A stretch of 36,083 nt of DNA from UBA2377 sp964429385 (GCA_964429385.1 CAYSBR010000037.1:1-36083), one strand, 5' to 3'; positions 1 through 8,657 are shown, counted from the first letter of the stretch. The notes: generated by a model not told the origin, from the letters alone. Made by a program: numbers and translations.

Positions 1-74
<74 letters not shown>

Positions 75-279
75 ACGTGGCTGGCATGGGAGGCCCATGC
101 GCAAGGCGCACGAAAAACAGGGGGCTGCATGGGCTTGTCAATGCTCGTTTTGAATTTGATAGGGGAAAAGGTAAAGCGTCCCAAAGTTTTGGTTGCTTTC
201 AGTCGCGGCCCTCCTATGACCTGACCCTCTTTTTCATTACGCCTGCCCTCATTCCGGGGTCTCAGGGGGAACGAAATCC
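75..279. promoter_or_regulatory. Divergent intergenic region before rplY, with weak candidate promoter
   Basis: These 205 bases separate tRNA-Asn (-) from rplY (+). TTGTCA at 135-140 followed after 16 bases by TGATAG at 157-162 is a possible but poor sigma-70-like promoter. A strong Shine-Dalgarno sequence (AGGGGG) lies just before the rplY ATG. An overlapping reading frame (77-283) has no recognisable product and is taken as chance. Confidence 0.3.
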
Positions 280-987
280 ATGAAACAACAATTCATCCTC
301 AATGTCGCCGCGCGCGCCCAGACCGGGCGCAGCGCCTCCCGCCGCCTGCGCAAGGCCAACAGTGTTCCCGCCATCCTTTACGGGAAACACACCAATCCCG
401 AGAAGCTCTCGGTGGATATTCCGGAGTTCGTCCGCTTGCTCAAGACGGTGGCCGGCCGGGCGGTGCTCATTGAGTTGCACCGGAAGGATCAGACGGAAAA
501 GGCGCTTTCCTTTTTGCAGGAAGTCCAGCGCGATCCCATCACCGACAGGTATCTGCACATCGATCTGCAGGAGGTGAAGGCGGATGAGAAGGTGGAAATC
601 CGCGTGCCGATTTACATCACGGGCGAGTCGTTTGGTGTCAAAAACCAGAGCGGCGTGCTGGAGACCTCGACACATGCTTTGCGTGTTCGTTGTTTGCCGA
701 AGGATTTGCCGGCTGTCATCGAGATTGATGTGACCGAGTTGAAGGTGGGTGAAACCATCAAGGTTGGCGGTCTCAAGCCGATTGCTGGCGTGGATTTCCT
801 CGATGCGGCGGGCCAGCCGGTCGTTTCCTGTGTGGAGCCCGTGGGTGAAGTCGCTCAGACGGGCGGAGGGGCTGCTGACGCGGCCGCTCCAGCTGCGGGT
901 GCGACTCCGGCCGCCGCGGCACCGGCGGCGGGTGATGCCAAGGCCGCACCGGCGGCCAAGGCTGCTCCTGCTGCGGCCAAGAAGTAA
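280..987 (+). CDS. rplY: 50S ribosomal protein L25 (TL5/CTC type)
   Basis: A 235-aa protein of the long L25/CTC family, which binds 5S rRNA in the large ribosomal subunit. The N-terminal L25 domain covers about residues 5-95, with the typical RRLRKANSVPAILYGK region, and is followed by the beta-rich TL5 C-terminal domain to about residue 195. The last 40 residues are an Ala/Pro/Lys low-complexity tail, common in this family but variable. The start is supported by a strong AGGGGG ribosome binding site. It lies upstream of pth, a classic pairing, but a perfect hairpin separates the two genes. Confidence 0.95.
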   Translation: MKQQFILNVAARAQTGRSASRRLRKANSVPAILYGKHTNPEKLSVDIPEFVRLLKTVAGRAVLIELHRKDQTEKALSFLQEVQRDPITDRYLHIDLQEVKADEKVEIRVPIYITGESFGVKNQSGVLETSTHALRVRCLPKDLPAVIEIDVTELKVGETIKVGGLKPIAGVDFLDAAGQPVVSCVEPVGEVAQTGGGAADAAAPAAGATPAAAAPAAGDAKAAPAAKAAPAAAKK

Positions 988-994
988 GCTTTTG

Positions 995-1035
995 CATATG
1001 TCGGCCGCTTGACGGCGGCCGACATATGTCTGTTC
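995..1035 (+). terminator. Perfect 14-bp hairpin between rplY and pth
   Basis: The arms 995-1008 and 1015-1028 are perfectly complementary around a 6-base loop and are followed by a T-rich stretch (TCTGTTCTTT). The hairpin starts 7 bases after the rplY stop and ends 15 bases before the pth ATG. It could be an intrinsic terminator or attenuator, or an RNA processing or stability element. Confidence 0.65.
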
Positions 1036-1043
1036 TTTGAGTC

Positions 1044-1628
1044 ATGTCCATTTCGCTCGTTGCCGGCCTCGGCAATCCGGGCCGAGAGTATGAAGACACC
1101 CGCCATAATATCGGGTGGATCGTGGTCGATGCTTTTGCACGTCAGCATGCCCTGTCGTGGAAAAAACAGGCCCGTTTTGAGGTTGAGATCGCACGGTGGG
1201 ATCGCCCCGGCCGGCCTTCGTGTCACCTCATCAAGCCGCTGACATTCATGAATGAGAGCGGGCGGTCCGTAGGTGCCTTGGCCAGGTTTCTCAAGCTGGA
1301 GCCGACCGAAGTCGTGGCGGTGTATGATGATCTCAACATCGATCTCGGCCAGGTCAAAGTCTCGCTCAACGGAAGCGCCGGCGGGCACAACGGTGTTGCC
1401 AGCCTCTTGGAAGGCTTGGGGACGGGGTTTGTCCGCTACCGTCTCGGCATAGGCCCCCGACACCCTCCGCAAATGGATCTCAAGGACTTTGTTTTGGGCA
1501 AATTCGCCCTCGATCAGACCAGTATTATCCAACAAACTCTTCCTCACTACCTGAACGGTCTCGACCTGCTCCTCACGGACGGGCCGGACCGGGCTATGAA
1601 CCATCTTAATCGCAGAGCAAAAAAATGA
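1044..1628 (+). CDS. pth: Peptidyl-tRNA hydrolase
   Basis: A 194-aa enzyme that cleaves peptidyl-tRNAs released from stalled ribosomes and recycles the tRNA. The family pattern is complete: GLGNPG at residues 8-13 with Asn11, catalytic His21 in TRHNIG, the TFMNESG substrate-binding segment, YDDLNID with the catalytic Asp, and GSAGGHNG. The length matches bacterial Pth. The start follows the rplY-pth hairpin by only 15 bases and has little Shine-Dalgarno character. The stop overlaps the rpsF start by four bases (ATGA), suggesting coupled translation. Confidence 0.96.
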   Translation: MSISLVAGLGNPGREYEDTRHNIGWIVVDAFARQHALSWKKQARFEVEIARWDRPGRPSCHLIKPLTFMNESGRSVGALARFLKLEPTEVVAVYDDLNIDLGQVKVSLNGSAGGHNGVASLLEGLGTGFVRYRLGIGPRHPPQMDLKDFVLGKFALDQTSIIQQTLPHYLNGLDLLLTDGPDRAMNHLNRRAKK

Positions 1629-1921
1629 ATCCGACCAAACGCAACTATCGCGCCACCTTCATCCTCGATAATCGCGGCAAAGAAGACTCCGTCGATCAAC
1701 TGATCGAGGACCTGAAGAAGGAAATCGCCGCGCTGCAGGGCGAAATCACTGCCACCGAGAATCTGGGCAAGCGTGATCTGGCTCGAGTGACCGACCCGAA
1801 GTTCACGAGCGGTACCTACGTGCAGATTGATTTCAGCGCGCCGGGCGAAGGCCCGGCCCAGCTCAAAGAGCGCCTCCATTTGAACAACAGCGTTTACCGC
1901 ACTTTCGTTCAATCCGCCTGA
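1625..1921 (+). CDS. rpsF: 30S ribosomal protein S6
   Basis: A 98-aa S6 protein of the small-subunit platform, where it pairs with S18. The N-terminal NYRATFILDNRGKEDSV strand-helix and the later DLARVTDPKFTSGTYVQIDF block fit the S6 ferredoxin-like fold. Its ATG overlaps the pth stop. The order rpsF-ssb-rplI is common, but rpsR, which usually lies here, is absent. This copy is at the short end for S6 and lacks a long acidic C-terminal tail. Confidence 0.93.
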   Translation: MNPTKRNYRATFILDNRGKEDSVDQLIEDLKKEIAALQGEITATENLGKRDLARVTDPKFTSGTYVQIDFSAPGEGPAQLKERLHLNNSVYRTFVQSA

Positions 1922-1933
1922 CGCCGTCGTCCC

Positions 1934-2398
1934 ATGGCCAACTACAACAAAGTCCTCCTGATGGGCAACCTGACGCGAGATCCCGAACTACGGGTGACGC
2001 CGAAGGGGACTGCCATCTGCCAGTTCGGCCTCGCGGTGAACCGCCAGTTCAAGGATGAATCCGGCGCCCAGCGGGATGAGACGACGTTTGTGGACATTGA
2101 GGCGTGGGGCCGGCAAGGTGAGACCATTGCGAAGTATTGCACAAAAGGCCGCCCGCTTTTTGTCGAGGGGCGCCTGAAGTTCGACCAATGGGAAGACAAG
2201 GCGAGCGGCCAGAAGCGGAGCAAGCTGAAGGTGGTGCTTGAGGGCTTCCAATTCATGGGCGGGCGTGGCGAGGCCGGCACCGGTGGCGGCGATGATGGGG
2301 AGCAGAGCCCCGAGCGTCATGCCCCTCCGCCGCGCAGCACCCCCCGGCAGGCGGCGCCCCCCGCGCAAGACAGCATGGACGAAGACGTCCCCTTTTAA
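1934..2398 (+). CDS. ssb: Single-stranded DNA-binding protein
   Basis: A 154-aa SSB that coats single-stranded DNA during replication and repair. The OB fold occupies residues 1-110: NKVLLMGNLTRDPELR at the start, the TTFVDIEAWGRQGE segment, and GRPLFVEGRLKFDQWEDK. A Gly/Pro-rich disordered linker follows, ending in the acidic tip DEDVPF that recruits partner proteins. The gene lies 12 bases after rpsF and 32 before rplI, so it is probably cotranscribed. No clear ribosome binding site precedes the ATG. Confidence 0.96.
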   Translation: MANYNKVLLMGNLTRDPELRVTPKGTAICQFGLAVNRQFKDESGAQRDETTFVDIEAWGRQGETIAKYCTKGRPLFVEGRLKFDQWEDKASGQKRSKLKVVLEGFQFMGGRGEAGTGGGDDGEQSPERHAPPPRSTPRQAAPPAQDSMDEDVPF

Positions 2399-2430
2399 TC
2401 AATCCTACTTAACCTTAACCCAGTCCTCTC

Positions 2431-2913
2431 ATGGCATACAGTGAAGTTCTCCTCGTCAAACCCGTCGATGGCCTCGGCGGTGAAGGCGACCAAGTCAAAG
2501 TCCGCGCCGGCTACGCGCGCAATTTCCTCCTGCCGCGCAAGATTGCGATGCCGCTCACCACGGCGAATCGCAAGCAAGTCGAAGCGCTGCGCAAACGTCG
2601 CGCCCTCCGGGAAGCTGAGGAGCTGAGCGGTGCCCAGGATCTCGCCAAGCAGATCGAGAAGGCTTCGCTCGCGTTCGCCGTGAAGACCGGCGAGGGCGGC
2701 AAGATGTTCGGCGCCATCACGGTGGCCGATATCCATGAAAAACTGACCGCGGCCGGCATCACGCTGGACCGCAAGCGCATCCATTTGCACACACCGGTGA
2801 AGACGCTCGGCCAGCACAGCGTGAAGATCAAGCTGCACGCCGAAGTGGCGGTGGAGATTAATTTCGATGTGGTGTCCGAGAATCCCATCGAATCCGCCGA
2901 GACGGAGAAGTAA
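2431..2913 (+). CDS. rplI: 50S ribosomal protein L9
   Basis: A 160-aa L9. Residues 1-50 form the 23S-binding N domain, with VDGLGGEGDQVKVRAGYARNFLLP as its hallmark (seen in two adjacent parts). A long charged helix spans about 50-80, and the C-terminal domain contains the GKMFGAIT motif. It is slightly longer than the usual ~148 residues because of a C-terminal extension. It sits between ssb and dnaB as in many bacteria and is followed by a terminator-like hairpin. Confidence 0.95.
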   Translation: MAYSEVLLVKPVDGLGGEGDQVKVRAGYARNFLLPRKIAMPLTTANRKQVEALRKRRALREAEELSGAQDLAKQIEKASLAFAVKTGEGGKMFGAITVADIHEKLTAAGITLDRKRIHLHTPVKTLGQHSVKIKLHAEVAVEINFDVVSENPIESAETEK

Positions 2914-2937
2914 GTCTTAAGTGGCTAATTGATTTAC

Positions 2938-2973
2938 CAGAAGCCGCGTCGGATGACGCGGCTTCTGTGTTTC
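2938..2973 (+). terminator. Intrinsic terminator after rplI
   Basis: A perfect 13-bp stem (2938-2950 with 2955-2967) closes a GGAT tetraloop and is followed by TGTTT. It lies 24 bases after the rplI stop, so dnaB probably has its own promoter in the following 75 bases or depends on readthrough. Confidence 0.75.
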
Positions 2974-3049
2974 AGCCGGGGGACTTGCAGGAATCTCTGA
3001 TTCTGATTGCGGGAGAGCCCGCTCGCCCGCCTTACTTATCACCCTGCTC

Positions 3050-4465
3050 ATGGCAGAAACCAATCATCCTTCTTCCGCGCGCCAGCGTGGCGCGACTCCC
3101 GAGCCGGCCTCGCTCTTCGGTCGTGATCTGCCGCACAGCCTGGAAGCGGAGGAATACCTGTTGTCCTGCTGTTTTATTGACGGCACGGATACGGTGGGGC
3201 GTTGCCTGGAGGAAAAACTGACGGCCAAGGCGTTTTTTGCCCCGGCAAATCAAGTCATTTACGACAAGCTGCTGGATCTGTATCAGAAAAACCTGGCCAT
3301 AGACGTTGCCATTGTCGCCGAGGAGCTCAAGTCGTCGGGCCAGTTGGAGACGGTGGGGGGGTATGCCTACCTGACGCAGGTCAGCTCGCGCATCCCGACC
3401 ACGGCGCAGGCGGACTATTTCATCAGTCGCGTGCGGGATTTGCATGTGTTGCGCGAGATCATCCGCGCCGCCGGAGGGATTGTGGAGCGATCCTTCCAAT
3501 TGGATGGGAGCAGCGTGGACGAGTTTGTTGATCAGGTGGAGAAGGACATGTTTGCGGTCACGCAACAGCGTGTATCCGACTCTGCCCAGCACATGAAGGA
3601 GCCGACGCGGGAGGCATTCAAGGTGATCGACAAGATGCTGCATCATCGTGGCGAGCTCACGGGGGTGCCTTCCGGCTTCAAGGACCTGGATCAACTGACG
3701 TTTGGTTTCCAACGGCAGGAAATGATCATTTTGGCGGCGCGCCCCTCGATGGGGAAGACGTCGTTTGCGCTGAACATCGCCGAGGCGGCCTCAATGCCGA
3801 AGAAGGGGCCGCCGATGCCCGTACTGATCTTCTCGCTGGAAATGAGCGCGGCCCAGCTGGCGTTGCGCATGCTGTGTTCCCGCGCCCGGGTGAACATGAA
3901 GCTTCTGCGCGAGGGCTTTGTGCGCCAGAATGGCGAGGAGATGAAGTCTTTGTTGGCGACGGCGGACGAATTCTCCAAATCGGCCATTTACATCGATGAT
4001 TCCAGCGCACTGTCCATCATGCAATTGCGGGCCAAGGCCAGGCGGATTCATGCACAGCTCAAGGACAAGGGTGGGTTGGGGTTCATCATTGTCGATTACC
4101 TGCAATTGCTCAGCCCGACGGATCCGAAGGTGGCACGAGAGCAGCAGGTGGCCGAGGCTTCGCGCGGATTAAAGGCGCTGGCGAAGGAACTGAATGTCCC
4201 GGTGCTTGTATTAAGTCAGCTCAACCGTTCGTCGGAAAAGGAAAACCGCACTCCGAAGCTCGCGGATTTGCGGGAATCCGGCTCCATCGAACAGGATGCC
4301 GACGTTGTCCTCATGCTTGCCCGTCCCAAAGACGCCGATGAAAAATTCCAAGTCGCCGCCGACTCGGCGGAGTTAATCGTTGCCAAGCAACGAAACGGAC
4401 CGGTAGGAGAACTGAAACTCACTTTCCTTAGAGATATCACCCGCTTTGAAAACTTTACTCAGTAA
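3050..4465 (+). CDS. dnaB: Replicative DNA helicase DnaB
   Basis: A 471-aa hexameric helicase that unwinds DNA ahead of the replication fork. The N-terminal DnaB domain (about residues 27-130) begins with the typical LPHSLEAEEYLLSC. The RecA-like domain has the Walker A motif ARPSMGKTS at 230-238, Walker B IIVDYLQLL at 346-354, and the conserved DLRESGSIEQDAD at 406-418. Length is normal and there is no intein. The gene follows rplI after a terminator, and its last 20 bases overlap the proposed start of bamA. No strong Shine-Dalgarno is visible before the ATG. Confidence 0.97.
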   Translation: MAETNHPSSARQRGATPEPASLFGRDLPHSLEAEEYLLSCCFIDGTDTVGRCLEEKLTAKAFFAPANQVIYDKLLDLYQKNLAIDVAIVAEELKSSGQLETVGGYAYLTQVSSRIPTTAQADYFISRVRDLHVLREIIRAAGGIVERSFQLDGSSVDEFVDQVEKDMFAVTQQRVSDSAQHMKEPTREAFKVIDKMLHHRGELTGVPSGFKDLDQLTFGFQRQEMIILAARPSMGKTSFALNIAEAASMPKKGPPMPVLIFSLEMSAAQLALRMLCSRARVNMKLLREGFVRQNGEEMKSLLATADEFSKSAIYIDDSSALSIMQLRAKARRIHAQLKDKGGLGFIIVDYLQLLSPTDPKVAREQQVAEASRGLKALAKELNVPVLVLSQLNRSSEKENRTPKLADLRESGSIEQDADVVLMLARPKDADEKFQVAADSAELIVAKQRNGPVGELKLTFLRDITRFENFTQ

Positions 4466-6785
4466 CCCTCTTTGCAGGGTCACCTGCTTTCTATTCGCCA
4501 TTTTTCTGATGTTTGCAGGCAGTGCGACACCGGCTGCCGCTCAGGCCAGTGCACCGGCCAACCGCGTAGGTGCTGTAAATGTCCGGTTCATAGGCACCTC
4601 GGTGGTCAGTGAGGATGTCGTGCGTGCCAACGTCCAGCTGCGTGCCGGCGGTGAGATGGATGAGTCGATGATCGACCGGGATGTGCGGGCGCTTTACCGC
4701 ACGGGGCTTTTTGAATACATCGAAGTTAAGATCGAACCGGTTTCCGACCGCGTTTATAACGTGGTCTTCGAGATCACCCCAAAATTCCGTGTGCTGGCCG
4801 TGCGTTATGAGGGGAATCGGATCCGTTCCACCCGTCTTGACAAGGAGATCGGCAGCAAACCCAACTTTGCCCTTGATGAGCGGCAAGTGAAAGAGGACGC
4901 GGAGAAGATCCGGGAGTTTTACCAAAAGAGGGGATATAATCAGGTTTCGGTCAATTACGCCATCGAGCGTGACCGGACGACGGGCTTCGGCACGGTGGTT
5001 TTTCGCATCAACGAGGGAGCCAAGGTAAAGATCGGGCAGATTCGTTTCGAGGGTAATGATAACGTCAAAGCCCGAGCCCTGCGCAAAGAGATGGAGACCA
5101 AGAAGTACTGGTGGTTGTCCTGGTTGACGGGCAACGGCCGGTTCAAGGACGATCAATTTGACGACGATCTCGACAAGCTGCGTGACTATTACCGAGAGGA
5201 AGGGTTTCTCGATGTGGAAATCCCCGAGGAGCAGATTACCTTCAATTATCCGTCGCCCTCTGAACTGGTCATCACGCTTCGGGTTGAGGAAGGGCGCCGC
5301 TACAAGATTGGCGAAGTCACCGTGACGGGCAGCGAAATCCATGAACCGTCGTTGTTGAAGCGCATTGTGCGTCAGCGCAGCGGAATGGTCTTCCGGCCTT
5401 CGCTGCTCGACAAGGACTCCACGCGGCTGGAGGATTTTTATGGGTCGCAGGGGTATTTGGATACGCGCGTGCGCATGCTGCGCCGGCCAAACATTGCCAC
5501 GGGTGACATTGATATCGAATATCAGGTTTCCGAGGGGGAGCGTTTCAATGTTGAGTCGATTCTGATCGAGGGTAACACCACGACAAAGAGTACGGTCATC
5601 TTGCGTGAACTGGTCCTCGGTCCGGGTGATGTTTTCGACAGCGTACGCATGAAGATCAGCCAGCTCCGACTGGAGAATACGCGCTTCTTTGATGATGTGA
5701 ACGTATCGCCGCAGGAAACCAATCTGCCGAACCGTCGCGATATGCGGATTGCCGTTCGCGAGGGACGCACGGGCAACCTGACTTTTGGTGCAGGTTTCAG
5801 CTCACTTGAGCGCGTGACGGTTTTCGCAGAGCTCAGTCAGGGGAATTTTGATCTGTTCAATCATCGCTCCTTCTTTCGCGGGGCGGGGCAAAAATTCCGT
5901 CTTCGTCTGCAGCTCGGCTCTCTTTCGAGTGAAGCCGTTCTTTCGTTTGAGGAACCGTGGCTGTTCCAGCGTGCCTTGGCCTTGGGCTTTTCCCTCTATC
6001 GGACGTCGTCTGATTACTACAGCCAGTATTTCACCCAGATTTCCACGGGTTTTGAGGTCTATCTGCGCAAACGTCTATTCGAATTGGTGGATGGACGCCT
6101 TTCCTACAATTACGAGGTGATCTCGATTGAGGATGTGGATCCCACCTACGCCGATTTTGTTGGTCAGACCAAGGAGTCCGTTTCACGTGTCGGTTTCCAA
6201 TTGGTACGTGATACCCGGGATAAGATGATCAATACCACCCGCGGTAACCGTGTCGAAATCAACACCGAGCTGGCCGGCGGGACGTTGGGTGGCGACGCCG
6301 ATCATTACAAATTGGAGTTCCGTGGCGCGCAATTCTACCCGGTGTTTGAGCTTCAGAATCAGGTGCTGTCGATCATCGCCCGTGGCGGTATCATTGAAAA
6401 TTACAGCGACAGCGTGGATGTGCGCCATTATTACAAATACTATCTGGGCGGGCCCTATGATCTGCGAGGTTTCGAATATCGGGATGTGGCTCCTCGCTCG
6501 CCGGATGGCTTTCCCTTGGGGGGCAAATCTTATGGCATGCTCAGCTTGGAATACTCCATGGATATCGTCAGCCCGATCCGGGTGGCCGTTTTTTATGATG
6601 GAGGTTTTGTGAATAGCCGGGCCTTCGATTTCAATCCCGCTGACTACCATGATAATGTCGGTTTTGGTATTCGCATGTTTGTGGCTGGCACACCGCTCAG
6701 CTTGGACTATGGAATCCCCCTTACGGGCAGCCCGCAAAATAAGAAAGGCGGCCAGTTTAACTTTTCCTTTGGCACTCGCTTCTGA
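4446..6785 (+). CDS. bamA: Outer-membrane protein assembly factor BamA
   Basis: A 779-aa Omp85 protein, the core of the BAM complex that inserts beta-barrels into the outer membrane. A signal peptide (about residues 1-33, ending near AAAQA) precedes five POTRA-like repeats to about residue 430, then the C-terminal barrel. The barrel carries LRGF in GPYDLRGFEYR, equivalent to the family's VRGF/Y motif, and ends in an aromatic residue (TRF). The start chosen is TTG at 4446 because the first in-frame ATG (4509) would remove the signal peptide. This makes a 20-base overlap with dnaB. It is followed by skp and lpxD, the usual partners. Confidence 0.95.
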   Translation: MKTLLSNPLCRVTCFLFAIFLMFAGSATPAAAQASAPANRVGAVNVRFIGTSVVSEDVVRANVQLRAGGEMDESMIDRDVRALYRTGLFEYIEVKIEPVSDRVYNVVFEITPKFRVLAVRYEGNRIRSTRLDKEIGSKPNFALDERQVKEDAEKIREFYQKRGYNQVSVNYAIERDRTTGFGTVVFRINEGAKVKIGQIRFEGNDNVKARALRKEMETKKYWWLSWLTGNGRFKDDQFDDDLDKLRDYYREEGFLDVEIPEEQITFNYPSPSELVITLRVEEGRRYKIGEVTVTGSEIHEPSLLKRIVRQRSGMVFRPSLLDKDSTRLEDFYGSQGYLDTRVRMLRRPNIATGDIDIEYQVSEGERFNVESILIEGNTTTKSTVILRELVLGPGDVFDSVRMKISQLRLENTRFFDDVNVSPQETNLPNRRDMRIAVREGRTGNLTFGAGFSSLERVTVFAELSQGNFDLFNHRSFFRGAGQKFRLRLQLGSLSSEAVLSFEEPWLFQRALALGFSLYRTSSDYYSQYFTQISTGFEVYLRKRLFELVDGRLSYNYEVISIEDVDPTYADFVGQTKESVSRVGFQLVRDTRDKMINTTRGNRVEINTELAGGTLGGDADHYKLEFRGAQFYPVFELQNQVLSIIARGGIIENYSDSVDVRHYYKYYLGGPYDLRGFEYRDVAPRSPDGFPLGGKSYGMLSLEYSMDIVSPIRVAVFYDGGFVNSRAFDFNPADYHDNVGFGIRMFVAGTPLSLDYGIPLTGSPQNKKGGQFNFSFGTRF

Positions 6786-6827
6786 GGCCAGCTCCTCTTC
6801 TTCTGTTTTTATCTTACCCACGAACTC

Positions 6828-7484
6828 ATGAAAAAATCAGTCAAATTGCTTATTGCCCTGCTTTCTCTTGGCATGTTGCCCATCGCGGCCATGGCCCAGC
6901 AGGCACCCCGGATTCTGGTTGTCGATATGGCGAGCCTGCTCGACGGCCATTACAAGACGCAGGAGCAGAACGCGAAGCTCCAGACGGATGGCCAGAAAGC
7001 GCAGGAGGAATTTGACCGTCTCAACCAGCAGGGTAACGCCTTGGTGGATCAATACCGGGAACTCGTGGAGCAGGTGAACAACCCCACCGCAAGTGATGCG
7101 ACCAAGGCCAGGGTTGAAGCCGAAGCTCAGAAGAAGATGGAGGAAATTCAGCAGAAGCAGGCGGAGATCCAGGCCTTTCAGCAGAACACCCAGCGGGCGC
7201 TGCAGGGGCGGATTCGCACCTTCCGTGACTTGATGTTCGAGGAAATCGGCAAGATCGCCACCGATATCGCCCGTCGCCGTGGTGGCAGCCTGCTCTTGGA
7301 TAAATCCGGGTTGAGTCTGATTGGCATCAGCAACGTCGTTTATTCCGATCCGGCTCTCGATATCACCGATGAAGTGATGCGTGAGATCAACAAGGACCGT
7401 CCGGCGTCGGCCGCCACTCCGGCTTCCTCCGCACCCGCTACAGATGGTCCTCGCGTCAGCTTGCCGGGCGTTGGCCAAAACTGA
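6828..7484 (+). CDS. skp: Periplasmic chaperone Skp/OmpH family
   Basis: A 218-aa OmpH/Skp-like protein expected to escort unfolded outer-membrane proteins to BamA. A clear signal peptide ends near AMA-QQ at residue 23. Then comes the characteristic RILVVDMASLLDGH strand, a long charged coiled-coil of about residues 45-135 rich in Gln, Glu and Lys, and a C-terminal strand segment (GGSLLLDKSGLSLIGISNVVY, in shorter parts). A 30-residue Ala/Pro/Ser tail is an extra. It lies 42 bases after bamA and is followed by a strong terminator. Confidence 0.9.
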   Translation: MKKSVKLLIALLSLGMLPIAAMAQQAPRILVVDMASLLDGHYKTQEQNAKLQTDGQKAQEEFDRLNQQGNALVDQYRELVEQVNNPTASDATKARVEAEAQKKMEEIQQKQAEIQAFQQNTQRALQGRIRTFRDLMFEEIGKIATDIARRRGGSLLLDKSGLSLIGISNVVYSDPALDITDEVMREINKDRPASAATPASSAPATDGPRVSLPGVGQN

Positions 7485-7513
7485 ACAACGCTCGACTGTT
7501 GCAGAATTTCTTT

Positions 7514-7545
7514 GGCCCCGTCGTGTATGACGGGGCCTTTTTATT
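7514..7545 (+). terminator. Intrinsic terminator after skp
   Basis: Arms 7514-7522 and 7529-7537 (GGCCCCGTC/GACGGGGCC) form a 9-bp GC-rich stem with a 6-base loop, followed by TTTTTATTT. This is a textbook Rho-independent terminator ending the bamA-skp transcript before lpxD. Confidence 0.9.
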
Positions 7546-7586
7546 TGAGGCGTTGCGCTTGGTGAACTTCTCGCAAGAATGGTGTC

Positions 7587-8630
7587 ATGCAGGCTTCATT
7601 TACCACCGCTGAAATCGTAGAGTTGCTCCAACCTAAAGAGGTTCGCGGCGGTACAGAAGAAGTGGTTCGTGGAATCGAAGCCTTGGCGGTGGCTGGCCCG
7701 GGGGATCTGTCGTTTTTGGGGAGCCCCAAGTTTCGCGCTGAAGCGGAGGCGTCAAAAGCTTCGGTGTTGTTGCTGCCGCCGGATTACACGGGGCAGCCAT
7801 CGGCTGGGCAGCTGTACCTGCTAGTGGATGATCCCGCTGCCGCCCTGAATCGGATTTGCACACGCATTGAGCAGTTACTTTGGCCCAAACCCGCACCCGG
7901 AGTTCACCCCTCTGCGGTAGTGGATCCCTTGGCTGTCCTGGGTGAGGGTGTGACAATCGGCGCCCTGTGCGTAATTGAAGCCGGAGCGGTAATTGGGAAG
8001 GGCTCCCATCTTCAAGGTCAGGTTTATGTCGGACGCAATTCACGGATCGGCGAGCAATGCTGGCTGATGCCGGGGGTAAAAGTGTCGGCGGAGTGTCAAT
8101 TGGGCAGAGGAGTGCGCTTGCAGCCCGGCGTGGTCGTCGGCTCCGATGGCTTTGGCTATGCTTTTGTGCAGGGGCGCCACGAAAAGGTGCCGCAGGTGGG
8201 AACGGTGATAATAGGGGATGACGTGGAAATCGGCGCCAATACCACGATAGACCGGGCCCGGTTCAGTCGGACCGTGATCGGGGAGGGGACCAAAATAGAC
8301 AATCTGGTGCAGATCGCGCACAATGTTATCATCGGAAAGCATTGCATCCTGTGCGCCCAAGTGGGGATTTCCGGCAGCGCGACCATCGAAGATTACGCGG
8401 TGCTGGGGGGGCAGGCTGGAGTTGCCGGGCATATTACGATTGGCAAGGGAGCCAAGTCAGGTGGAGCGGCGGCCATAAGCACCAGTGTGCCAGCAGGCAC
8501 ATTCGTGAACGGGGTGCCGGCCCGGCCTTACATGCTCGAACGGCGTTTGCAGGTGCTCTTCCAGCGTCTGCCTGAACTCTTCAAACGCATGGCTGAGTTG
8601 GAGGAACAAGTAAAATTGTCTTCCGCCTGA
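7587..8630 (+). CDS. lpxD: UDP-3-O-acylglucosamine N-acyltransferase LpxD
   Basis: A 347-aa acyltransferase adding the second 3-hydroxyacyl chain to UDP-3-O-acyl-glucosamine in lipid A synthesis. Residues 5-100 are the LpxD uridine-binding domain (IEALAVAGPGDLSFLGSPKF). From about 105 to 305 there is a left-handed beta-helix of hexapeptide repeats. The catalytic His is His245 in NLVQIAHNVIIG, and the GSDGFGYA segment is also conserved. A C-terminal helical extension ends the protein. The rest of the usual lpx cluster (fabZ, lpxA, lpxB) is not here. Confidence 0.95.
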   Translation: MQASFTTAEIVELLQPKEVRGGTEEVVRGIEALAVAGPGDLSFLGSPKFRAEAEASKASVLLLPPDYTGQPSAGQLYLLVDDPAAALNRICTRIEQLLWPKPAPGVHPSAVVDPLAVLGEGVTIGALCVIEAGAVIGKGSHLQGQVYVGRNSRIGEQCWLMPGVKVSAECQLGRGVRLQPGVVVGSDGFGYAFVQGRHEKVPQVGTVIIGDDVEIGANTTIDRARFSRTVIGEGTKIDNLVQIAHNVIIGKHCILCAQVGISGSATIEDYAVLGGQAGVAGHITIGKGAKSGGAAAISTSVPAGTFVNGVPARPYMLERRLQVLFQRLPELFKRMAELEEQVKLSSA

Positions 8631-8638
8631 ACACCCTG

Positions 8639-8657
8639 ACCGCAAGGATGCGGTTCC
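8639..8657 (+). promoter_or_regulatory. Hairpin presenting the prs ribosome binding site
   Basis: ACCGCA (8639-8644) pairs perfectly with TGCGGT (8649-8654), leaving AGGA (8645-8648) as a tetraloop. That AGGA is the only Shine-Dalgarno-like sequence for prs, 9 bases before its ATG, so the site is displayed in the loop of a 6-bp hairpin. Confidence 0.45.

Noticed and set aside
77..283. 68-codon frame upstream of rplY
   Set aside because: Its end overlaps the rplY start, composition is not protein-like and no family is recognised.
855..1604. Long minus-strand frames opposite rplY and pth, and similar ones throughout
   Set aside because: High GC leaves antisense frames open opposite real genes; none shows a recognisable domain.
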